Source: DASZTV01 sp035548125
GTDB taxonomy: Bacteria > Actinomycetota > Actinomycetes > JAFAQI01
DNA: 64,000 bases
Reading direction: 5' to 3'
Assembly (NCBI GenBank): GCA_035548125.1
Contig: DASZTV010000073.1
Location: 62,001-126,000, forward strand
Shown here one piece after another: positions 58,035 to 64,000 of the stretch; position 1 is the first letter of the stretch; each line of letters opens with the position of its first letter. A program made the position numbers and the translations under genes. The notes under the pieces were generated by a model, which made no database searches, had not been told where the DNA came from, and worked only from the letters and a program-made list of their open reading frames with translations.

Positions 58035-59060
58035 TCACTGCGGCTGCACCAGGCTGCGGCCGAGCAGCGGCGGCAGCTCCCGCACCGCCGCGGACAGCGC
58101 GTCGAGGTCGACGTCGACGAGTGCTTGCGGCCCGTCGCAGAGCGCGGAGCCCGGCTCGGGGTGCAGGTCGACCATGACCGCGTCCGCGCCGGCCGCGATC
58201 GCCGCCCTCGCCAACGGCACCACGAGCTCGCGCCGGCCGCCCGCATGAGACGGGTCGACCATCACGGGCAGGTGCGTCAACGAGTGCACGAGCGGGACGG
58301 CGCTGATGTCCAGCGTGTTGCGGTACGCCGTCTCGAAGGTGCGAATGCCGCGCTCGCACAACACGATGTCGAGGTTGCCGCGCTGGGCGATGTACTCCGC
58401 CGCCATCAGCCACTCTTCGATGGTCGCGTTCATGCCGCGCTTGAGCATCACCGGTTTGCCGATGCTGCCGACCGCCTGCAGTAGCGCGAAGTTCTGCATG
58501 TTGCGGGTGCCGATCTGCAGCATGTCGGCGTACTCGCTGACCAGGTCGACGTCATGCGCGTCGACCACCTCGGTGACGATCGGCAGGCCGGTCTCCGCCT
58601 TCGCCTCGGCCAGGATCTTCAGGCCGGCTTCGCCGAGGCCTTGGAACGCGTACGGCGAAGTGCGCGGCTTGAAGGCACCGCCGCGCAGCAAGCTGGCGCC
58701 GGCCTTGCGCGCCATCACCGCGGCGGCCATGGTCTGCTCCGGCGTCTCGACCGCGCACGGTCCGGCGATCAGCGTGAAGTGACCGGGACCGATCGGCACC
58801 CCGGCGACCGAGACGGTCGAGGTGTGCGGATGGTTCTCGCGACTGACCAGCTTGTACGGCGCGGAGATCCGGATGACGTCACTGACGCCGGGCAGGGCGT
58901 CGAGCGTCAGCTCCTGGAACCGCTCGATGTCGCCGACCAGTCCGACGATCGTGCGATGCACGCCGCGGCTGACGAAGGCGGAGCCGCCCGCAGCCTCGAC
59001 GGTCTGCACCACCGTGTCGAGTTGCTCTGTGGTCGCGTCTGCGGCCATGACCACCACCAT
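58035..59060 (-). CDS. aroF: 3-deoxy-7-phosphoheptulonate (DAHP) synthase, AroA-beta type
   Basis: A 341-residue DAHP synthase that condenses PEP and erythrose 4-phosphate. Residues 1-70 form a ferredoxin-like regulatory domain (VVVMAADATTEQLDTVVQTVE). The TIM-barrel has LIAGPCAVETPEQ, LLRGGAFKPRTSPYAFQGLG, MLKRGMNATIEEWL and VDPSHAGGRRE. This is the KDO8P-like beta type, not the plant-type enzyme of M. tuberculosis. It has GAGGAG 7 nt before the ATG. Expression is probably controlled by the attenuator at 59082-59195. Confidence 0.94.
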   Translation of the reverse strand: MVVVMAADATTEQLDTVVQTVEAAGGSAFVSRGVHRTIVGLVGDIERFQELTLDALPGVSDVIRISAPYKLVSRENHPHTSTVSVAGVPIGPGHFTLIAGPCAVETPEQTMAAAVMARKAGASLLRGGAFKPRTSPYAFQGLGEAGLKILAEAKAETGLPIVTEVVDAHDVDLVSEYADMLQIGTRNMQNFALLQAVGSIGKPVMLKRGMNATIEEWLMAAEYIAQRGNLDIVLCERGIRTFETAYRNTLDISAVPLVHSLTHLPVMVDPSHAGGRRELVVPLARAAIAAGADAVMVDLHPEPGSALCDGPQALVDVDLDALSAAVRELPPLLGRSLVQPQ

Positions 59061-59081
59061 CGTTTCGTCTCCTCGGCCATC

Positions 59082-59111
59082 AAAAAAGCCCCGGGCGGAT
59101 TGCCCGGGGCT
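59082..59111 (-). terminator. Rho-independent terminator in the aroF leader (attenuator)
   Basis: On the minus strand GCCCCGGGC, a 5-nt loop and GCCCGGGGC form a perfect 9-bp stem followed by six T residues. It lies between the leader peptide and the aroF start, 22 nt before the ATG, so read-through is required for aroF expression. A competing GGGCCCGGGC segment inside the leader peptide coding region can pair with its 5' arm and act as an antiterminator. Confidence 0.92.
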
Positions 59112-59132
59112 CGTCGTGTGCGGAGCGCGCTG

Positions 59133-59195
59133 CTACTCCACCCGACCGAGCAAGTGCCCGGGCCCGGAGGCATAGCTAAAGAACCAGCGCGTCAC
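59133..59195 (-). CDS. Aromatic-amino-acid leader peptide of aroF
   Basis: A 20-codon reading frame (GTG start 59195, TAG stop 59133) whose product begins with fMet-Thr-Arg and then TRWFFSYA. Trp, two Phe and Tyr lie within residues 4-8, covering all three aromatic amino acids. It is followed by the aroF terminator. Stalling at these codons when charged aromatic tRNA is scarce would expose the antiterminator. It starts 10 bp after the EamA stop and has little or no ribosome-binding site, so it may be leaderless; TAGAGT just upstream could be a -10 element. Confidence 0.85.
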   Translation of the reverse strand: MTRWFFSYASGPGHLLGRVE

Positions 59196-59205
59196 GTCGC
59201 AGACT

Positions 59206-60126
59206 CTACTCGAAACGCTCCGCCAGCGCATCCATCCCGCCCTGCGGGCCGATTTCCACGGTCAGCATCGCGGCGAGCACCAGGACCGCGCCGGCCACGG
59301 TCCGAGCGCTGAGCGCGTCGCCGCCGAAGGCCACGCCGAACACGCCGGCGAACACCGGCTCCATCGTCATGACCACCGCGGCTCGCGACGGTGGCAGGTG
59401 GGCCTGCGCCCAGGTCTGCACGAGGAACGCCACGGCGGTGGCCCCCAGTGCGGTCAGCAGGATGGCGCCCCACACCCCGGCGTCGGGGGGCGGCGCCAGC
59501 GAGTCCGGTGCGGCGGCAACGATCGAGATGACTGCGACGGTCGCCAGCTGTGCGATGGCGAGGCCGGCTGCGTCGTACGACGCCGACCACTCGCCGAGCC
59601 CGACGATGTGCAACGCGAACGCGATCGCACACAGCAGCGTGATCGCCTCGCCCTCGCCGACCGACAGGCCGCGCAGTGACAGCAATGCGAGGCCGCCGGT
59701 CGCCAATCCGACCGCGAGCCACACCAGCGGTCCGACGGTTCGACGGAGCAGCGCCGCGCCGCACAGCGGCGTGAACACCACGAACAGCCCGGTCACGAAA
59801 CCCGAGACGGTGGCCGGCGTGTGCTGCAGCCCGACGGTCTGCGCGACGTACCCGCCGCCGAGCGCCAACCCGAGCACGATGCCGAGCCGCTGACCGCGGC
59901 GGTTCAGCCGCCGAACCGCGGTGGGCCGTACGGCCACCATGGCAAGCGCGGCGATGGCGAACCGCCAGGCCAAGAAGTCCATGACCGGCATCCGCTCGAC
60001 CGCGTGCTTGACCACGACGAACGTCGAGCCCCAGATCGCGCAGACAGCAACCAGGGCGAGGGTCGCGAGCCGGGCGGTGCGCCGGCGGGCGGCGACGGAG
60101 TTTTCGCCGGCGACGTGACTGGTGAT
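59206..60126 (-). CDS. EamA/DMT-family transporter with a candidate AUC start codon
   Basis: A 10-helix drug/metabolite transporter. From the first standard start (GTG 60015) it would be 269 residues and would lack the first helix. The same open frame continues upstream and encodes ARLATLALVAVCAIWGSTFV, the highly conserved first EamA helix. No ATG, GTG or TTG exists in that extension before the stop at 60145. An ATC codon (60124-60126) sits 6 nt after a perfect GGAGGAG (60133-60139), giving a 306-residue protein of normal length. An AUC start or a sequencing change must explain it. Substrate unknown. Confidence 0.8.
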   Translation of the reverse strand: MTSHVAGENSVAARRRTARLATLALVAVCAIWGSTFVVVKHAVERMPVMDFLAWRFAIAALAMVAVRPTAVRRLNRRGQRLGIVLGLALGGGYVAQTVGLQHTPATVSGFVTGLFVVFTPLCGAALLRRTVGPLVWLAVGLATGGLALLSLRGLSVGEGEAITLLCAIAFALHIVGLGEWSASYDAAGLAIAQLATVAVISIVAAAPDSLAPPPDAGVWGAILLTALGATAVAFLVQTWAQAHLPPSRAAVVMTMEPVFAGVFGVAFGGDALSARTVAGAVLVLAAMLTVEIGPQGGMDALAERFE

Positions 60127-60185
60127 CGCGGGCTCCTCCGGCCGTCATGCTGAGCGGCTCTTCAGGAATCTCGGCTAGCCTGATC

Positions 60186-60283
60186 GCCGAAGGGGAGTAT
60201 CCCTCGCGGCGGCGTCGTCAACGCGGTCCGGTGTCCGGATCCGGCGCCGTCGGCCGGCTGTCAGGGCCGGCCGGAGAGACCTT
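60186..60283 (+). promoter_or_regulatory. yybP-ykoY type manganese riboswitch
   Basis: The plus strand reads GCCGAAGGGGAGTATCCCTC, then CGTCGTCAACGCGG, GGCTGTCAGGGCC and finally CCGGAGAGACCTT. These are the conserved pieces of the yybP-ykoY motif in the correct order. It ends 3 nt before the ATG of the TerC gene. The Shine-Dalgarno GGAGAG (60273-60278) is part of the conserved 3' strand, suggesting control of translation by Mn2+. Confidence 0.85.
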
Positions 60284-60286
60284 CAG

Positions 60287-61186
60287 ATGGCCGCCTCGGC
60301 GGCCCTGGAGGTCGCGTTGTCGGCGATGGTCAGCTGGCTCATCTTGGTCGCTGCCGGTGGCACGGCGCTCGCCGTCGATTTGGTCCTGGCCTCCCGCCAC
60401 CGCCGTCAGCGACTGCGTAACGCCGTGGTCGCGACCATCGGCTGGACGGTGGCCGGAGTTGCCTTCGCCGGGGCGATCGCCGGGCTCGCCGGCGGCGGTG
60501 ATGCGGGTCGGTATCTCACGGTCTTCCTGCTCGAGAAGTCGCTGTCGATCGACAACGTCGCGGTGTTCGCCGTCGTGCTGTCGGCGTTCGCGGTCGAGGG
60601 TGAGGCCCGGCAACGCGTGCTGTCCGGCGGCATCCTGCTCGCGTTGCTGTTGCGGCTCGGCCTGATCGCGGGCGGGCTGGCCGTCGTGTCCAAGCTCCAC
60701 GGCGCGCTGGTCGGCTTCGGCGTCATCTTGCTGATAGCCGGAGTGCGGATGGTGCTGGCCAAGGACGACCCGGCGCGACCGCCGCGGTTGGTTTCGTGGT
60801 TGCGCCGCCGCCGGGTGCCGACGGCGGCCGCTGCGCTCGTGGCACTGGCCGTGGCCGACCTGGTGTTCGCTGTCGACTCCGTGCCCGCGGCGTTCGCCGT
60901 CACCCGCGAGCCGTTCGTGATCGTCGCCGCCAACGTGTTCGCCGTGCTCGGGCTCCGGCCGATGTTCGACCTGCTAATCGTGGCGCTGGAGCGGCTCGAG
61001 CAGCTCGCCAAGGCGCTCGGTGCGCTGCTCGGGTTGATCGGTGTCGCGTTGTGCCTGGAGCCGGTCTGGACGGTGCCCGAGTGGGTGCTGCTGCTTGCCG
61101 TGTTCGGGTGCCTTGGCGGTGGCGTGCTGGCGTCGCTGACCTGTCCGCGCGAGCCCACGGACGCGGTGGCTGGCCGGTCTCAGTAG
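60287..61186 (+). CDS. TerC family membrane protein (Mn-riboswitch controlled)
   Basis: A 299-residue membrane protein with about nine helices. The TerC motifs LEKSLSIDNVAVFAVVLSAF and VADLVFAVDSVPAAFAVTREPFVIVAANVFAVLGLRPM contain the conserved acidic residues (E, D, D) in membrane. TerC proteins are linked to manganese export, including metal loading of exported enzymes, which fits the Mn riboswitch. Tellurite resistance is not implied. The stop overlaps the convergent kinase stop by 7 bp. Confidence 0.9.
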   Translation: MAASAALEVALSAMVSWLILVAAGGTALAVDLVLASRHRRQRLRNAVVATIGWTVAGVAFAGAIAGLAGGGDAGRYLTVFLLEKSLSIDNVAVFAVVLSAFAVEGEARQRVLSGGILLALLLRLGLIAGGLAVVSKLHGALVGFGVILLIAGVRMVLAKDDPARPPRLVSWLRRRRVPTAAAALVALAVADLVFAVDSVPAAFAVTREPFVIVAANVFAVLGLRPMFDLLIVALERLEQLAKALGALLGLIGVALCLEPVWTVPEWVLLLAVFGCLGGGVLASLTCPREPTDAVAGRSQ

Positions 61187-63069
61187 TAGTCGAGCTCGAT
61201 GGTCGTGCCTTTCGGCTGCGGGCTCGATGGGCTGTAGCGGAACACTTGTTGTGGACCGCCCGGCGCGAAGAGCTTCGGGTTTGGATTGAACCCGGCGTCA
61301 TGGATGCGGCGTACCGCTTGGCCGATCGGCAGGCCGTCGACGTTCGGTACGGCGACCAGTTGCGGGCCCTTCGACACGGTCAGCGTGATGGTCGAGCCCT
61401 TCGCCGCGTTGTGTCCCTGCCGCGGCGAGGACGAGATCACCTGGCCGGCCGGGACCTGGTCGTTGAAGGCGTCGACCCGGTTCACGGCGAAGTCGGCGCC
61501 GTGCAGCGCGGCGATCGCGTCCTTCGCCGACTGGCCGTCGACCGGCGGCACCGGGATCAGCTGCGGTCCCTTGCTGACGATCAGCGTGACGCCGTCGCCG
61601 GCGTTGACCGTGGTGTTGGCGCCGGGCTCGGTGCCGACGACTCGGCCCTTGGCGACCGACGTGCTGAAGCGATGCACCGTCTGCTTCACGTGCAGGTCAA
61701 GGGCTCGCAGCGAATCCTGCGCCTGCCCGACGGTGTCGCCGGCCGTCCGTGGCACCGGGTGGGTCACCGGGCCCAACGACAGCCGCAGCTTGACCGTGCC
61801 GCCGTTGCCGATCCGGTCGCCCGGGCCGGGCGACTCGGACGCCACCCGACCGGCCTTCACCGTCGCGCTGTGCACCGACGGCAGCCACTTGACGTGCAGC
61901 CCGGCCGCCTTCAGCTGGGTCTCGGCGACCGACTTCGTCTTGTTGAGCAGGCTCGGCGTGTGGGTGTAGCGACCGACCGCGAACCACCAGCCGAGCACGA
62001 CCGCGGCCGCGATCGCGGCCACGAGTGCGAGCAGCAGCCATGGCCCCCGCCGGCGACGAACCCGGCCGGGCGGCGGCGGTCCGCCCCCCATCAGGCCGTC
62101 GAGCGTGTCGTCGGGGCGATCGCCGATCTGGGTCGACGGCGGGCCGCTGAGCACCGCGGTGGAGGCGGCGCCGATCCGCGACGTGGCGGCGACCGGCAGG
62201 CCGGGCACGCCGTCGTGCAGGGCGAGCCGGTCGCGGACGTCCACCAGCGAGGCGTGGAACTCGCCGGCGTTGGCCGGCCGCTGCCGCGGGTCGCGCGAGG
62301 TGGCCCAGGTGACCAGCGCATCGAGCTGCGGCGGGATCTCCGACGCCCGCGCGCTCGGCGCGGGGACGGCCTCGGTGACGTGCCGGCGCAGCACCGCGAG
62401 GGCGCTGTCGCCGCTGTACGGCGGCGCGCCGGTCAGCATCTCGTAGAGCACGATGCCGGCCGAGTACACGTCGGAGCGCTCGTCGGCGACGCCGTCCTCG
62501 AACTGCTCGGGCGCGAGGTACGCCGCGGTGCCCAGCAGGATCGCGCCGGTCGTCGTGACCGTGGTGCCGGACACTGCGCGGGCGAGCCCGAAGTCGGCGA
62601 CCTTCACCCGCCCGTCGGCGGTCACCAGCACGTTCTCGGGCTTGACGTCGCGGTGCACCAGGCCCGCGCGGTGGGCGGCGGCAAGCGCGGCGAGCATGTG
62701 ATCCATCACCGCGACCGCCTGCCCGGGGCGCAGCCGGCCGCGGTCGCGCAGCACCTCCCGCAGGTTGGCTCCGGCGACGTACTCCATCACCAGGAAGGCG
62801 CGGCCGCCCTCGGTGCCCTGGTCGTAGACCGCGACGATGTCCGGGTGTGACAGCCGGGCGGCCGAGCGGGCCTCGCGCTGGAACCGCGCCGCGGTCTCGG
62901 GGTCGTCCGCGAGATGCGCGTGCATCACCTTCACCGCAACCCGCCGCTCCAGCCGGTTGTCGGTGGCGAGGTAGACCGACGCCATGCCGCCGTGGGCGAT
63001 GAATGCCTCGACGGCGTAGCGGCCGTCGAGCAAGCGGCCGAGCATCGGATCGCCCGGCGTCGCATCCAT
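61180..63069 (-). CDS. pknL: Ser/Thr protein kinase with four PASTA domains (PknL-like)
   Basis: A 629-residue receptor kinase. The kinase domain has the glycine loop AHGGMASVYLA, catalytic lysine VAVKVM, HRDVKPENVL, DFGLA and GTAAYLAPEQ. A proline-rich juxtamembrane region, one helix (GPWLLLALVAAIAAAVVLGWW) and four extracellular PASTA repeats follow, ending ELDYY. PASTA domains bind muropeptide or lipid II and couple cell-wall state to phosphorylation. ATG 63069 is used because TACACT (63077-63082) may be its -10 element, implying a leaderless transcript; ATG 63105 is the alternative. It is the syntenic counterpart of Rv2176. Confidence 0.9.
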   Translation of the reverse strand: MDATPGDPMLGRLLDGRYAVEAFIAHGGMASVYLATDNRLERRVAVKVMHAHLADDPETAARFQREARSAARLSHPDIVAVYDQGTEGGRAFLVMEYVAGANLREVLRDRGRLRPGQAVAVMDHMLAALAAAHRAGLVHRDVKPENVLVTADGRVKVADFGLARAVSGTTVTTTGAILLGTAAYLAPEQFEDGVADERSDVYSAGIVLYEMLTGAPPYSGDSALAVLRRHVTEAVPAPSARASEIPPQLDALVTWATSRDPRQRPANAGEFHASLVDVRDRLALHDGVPGLPVAATSRIGAASTAVLSGPPSTQIGDRPDDTLDGLMGGGPPPPGRVRRRRGPWLLLALVAAIAAAVVLGWWFAVGRYTHTPSLLNKTKSVAETQLKAAGLHVKWLPSVHSATVKAGRVASESPGPGDRIGNGGTVKLRLSLGPVTHPVPRTAGDTVGQAQDSLRALDLHVKQTVHRFSTSVAKGRVVGTEPGANTTVNAGDGVTLIVSKGPQLIPVPPVDGQSAKDAIAALHGADFAVNRVDAFNDQVPAGQVISSSPRQGHNAAKGSTITLTVSKGPQLVAVPNVDGLPIGQAVRRIHDAGFNPNPKLFAPGGPQQVFRYSPSSPQPKGTTIELDYY

Positions 63070-63076
63070 CAGCGAG

Positions 63077-63082
63077 AGTGTA
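63077..63082 (-). promoter_or_regulatory. Possible -10 element for the PASTA kinase
   Basis: TACACT on the minus strand ends 7 nt before the A of the ATG at 63069, the spacing expected for a leaderless transcript. No good -35 is visible. It supports 63069 over 63105 as the start. Confidence 0.35.
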
Positions 63083-63114
63083 GGAGCGGAAGGTCGGCTG
63101 GCCATGAGGGCGCG

Positions 63115-64000
63115 CTAGAAGCGGTCGCGGAGCGCCAACACGTTGGCGACGTACTGCCGGGTGCTGCGGAACATGCCGTGGTCGCGCACCGACTGCAGGC
63201 CTTGGTAGTAGCCCGCGACGGCCTGCCGCTCCGACGATGCCTCGCGCACCAGCACCGCCACCAGCGCCACGCCGGCGGTCACGTTGTCCTGCGCGTCGTA
63301 GAGGTTCAGCGGGCGGTGCACGATGTCGGCGGCGACGTACCGCGCCGTGCCGGGCATGACCTGCATCGCGCCGATCGCGCCGGTCGCCGACACCTCGCGC
63401 ATGTTGAAGCCGGCCTCCTGCCAGGAGATCGCGAGCGCCAGCCGCGGATCGACATGCCAGCGCTGGGCGGTGGCCCGGATCAGGCCGGCGACCGCGTTGC
63501 GCGACGGCTCCGCGTGGTGGGCGAGGATGCGCCGCTCCTGCCGGAACGCGCGGCCGCCCCCGCCGCCGACGCGGTGGTGCGCGGCATGCCGCCGGTGGTG
63601 GCCGTGGTGGCGGTGGTGGCGGTGGTGGGGGATTGCCAGCCGCTGGCCGATCATGATCACCAACGACGACGGCAGGTGGTTGCGGCGGGCGATCACCGCG
63701 GGGTTGGCGTGGAACCGCGCCGCCAGTCCGTAGAGCGTGTCGCCGGGCTGCACGGTGTAGTGCGCGACCTGCCGGTGGTGATGGTGGTGACGGTGATGGT
63801 GGTGGCCAGCGCCCGGCACCCGCAGTTGGCTGCCGGCGTAGATCAGGTCGCCGTTGCCGGGCAGGTGGTTCAGCGCGATCAGCCGGGCGACCGTCGTGTG
63901 GTAGCGCGCGGCGAGCGCCGAGAGCGTGTCACCGGGTCGCACCGTGATCAGCGCGTACCCGGACGCGGACGCGGTGACCGCGGCCGCCAGCAACACGGGC
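63115..64000 (-). CDS. Secreted LysM / lytic transglycosylase protein with His-rich linkers, 5' end outside window
   Basis: At least 293 residues. A hydrophobic export segment begins at the window edge (VLLAAAVTASASGYA). It is followed by two LysM domains (ITVRPGDTLSALAARYHTTVARLIALN and YTVQPGDTLYGLAARFHANPAVIARRNHL), each followed by a histidine-rich linker. The SLT domain at the C-terminus has the catalytic glutamate in ISWQEAGFNMREVSATGAIGAMQVMPGTARYVA. It should bind and cleave peptidoglycan glycan strands. It lies 45 bp upstream of the PASTA kinase start, on the same strand; both concern the cell wall. The linkers may bind metal. Confidence 0.85.
   Translation of the reverse strand, partial: PVLLAAAVTASASGYALITVRPGDTLSALAARYHTTVARLIALNHLPGNGDLIYAGSQLRVPGAGHHHHRHHHHHRQVAHYTVQPGDTLYGLAARFHANPAVIARRNHLPSSLVIMIGQRLAIPHHRHHRHHGHHRRHAAHHRVGGGGGRAFRQERRILAHHAEPSRNAVAGLIRATAQRWHVDPRLALAISWQEAGFNMREVSATGAIGAMQVMPGTARYVAADIVHRPLNLYDAQDNVTAGVALVAVLVREASSERQAVAGYYQGLQSVRDHGMFRSTRQYVANVLALRDRF

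Noticed and set aside
59192..60148. 318-residue minus-strand frame with ATG at 60148 over the EamA gene
   Set aside because: The translation is Arg-rich with no membrane helices. It is a shadow of the EamA frame, although its ATG would be relevant if a 1-nt error exists.
60287..61186. Tellurite resistance gene
   Set aside because: The TerC name is historical. The Mn riboswitch points to manganese, and no other ter genes are present.
1..64000. tRNA, rRNA or prophage genes
   Set aside because: No cloverleaf-like sequence, rRNA segment, integrase or phage structural gene was recognised by reading; a tRNAscan search was not possible.

Overview
The window is a GC-rich (about 70%) chromosomal segment from an actinomycete. 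The evidence is SepH, an aa3 oxidase with subunit IV (CtaF), the ctaE-qcrCAB supercomplex operon, ErpA, PimB-type mannosyltransferase, DUF3043, a PspA-PspAA-HtpX-PspAB operon, frequent GTG starts and many 4-bp ATGA/GTGA overlaps. From memory, the gene order follows the Rv2176-Rv2216 region of Mycobacterium tuberculosis (pknL, DAHP synthase, acyltransferase, ArsA-like, SRPBCC, fadD15, pimB, NlpC/P60, exonuclease-UvrC fusion, trpD, ctaE-qcrCAB, ctaF-ctaC, adoK-like, erpA, glxK, gcvT, pepA, dlaT, epimerase) and the matching Streptomyces region. It is therefore mostly conserved core chromosome, and nothing looks like a phage, plasmid or insertion sequence. I cannot name the genus.

Layout. 1-965: C-terminal end of a kinase-like membrane protein. 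980-6468: minus-strand pepA, lpdA, dlaT and a TIGR01777 epimerase. 6544-8212: gcvT and a shikimate-kinase-like P-loop protein. 8289-10470: a two-gene unit (DUF4430 protein and alpha/alpha-toroid protein) behind a cobalamin riboswitch. 10543-17482: small proteins, the Psp operon, DedA, glycerate kinase and erpA. 17660-22246: PfkB kinase, ctaC-ctaD-ctaF and a small conserved gene. 22480-27609: accessory-looking genes (ArfB, hydrolase, acyltransferase, polysaccharide deacetylase, Smr, DDN-like). 27623-33574: qcrB-qcrA-qcrC-ctaE, a 103-bp tandem repeat, a receiver-like protein and trpD. 33617-37227: Lrp-type protein, phosphotransferase, exonuclease/GIY-YIG fusion and a CxxC mini-protein. 37450-44002: c-di-AMP riboswitch with an NlpC/P60 hydrolase, sepH, a metallopeptidase, pimB and fadD. 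44086-53012: zinc-ribbon protein, phosphoesterase, SRPBCC, ArsA-like, ROK kinase, LOR/SDH protein, hydrolase and plsC. 53057-61186: glpK, pfkA, a sigma/anti-sigma fusion, threonine aldolase, DAHP synthase, EamA transporter and TerC. 61180-64000: PASTA kinase and LysM transglycosylase.

Regulatory RNA is unusually dense. I recognise a cobalamin riboswitch (about 10300-10470, minus), a ydaO-type c-di-AMP riboswitch (about 37450-37600, plus) and a yybP-ykoY-type Mn riboswitch (about 60186-60283, plus). A complete attenuator precedes the DAHP synthase gene: a 20-residue leader peptide rich in Trp, Phe and Tyr, then a rho-independent terminator.

The least explained content is a set of intergenic palindromes that abut or supply stop codons. 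Family 1 has three copies with 24-27-bp arms. Family 2 occupies two loci, family 3 has two copies, and there is one further 22-bp-arm palindrome. Other highlights are a possible AUC start codon in the EamA transporter, a split intrinsic-factor-like gene pair, and a one-polypeptide sigma/anti-sigma membrane protein.
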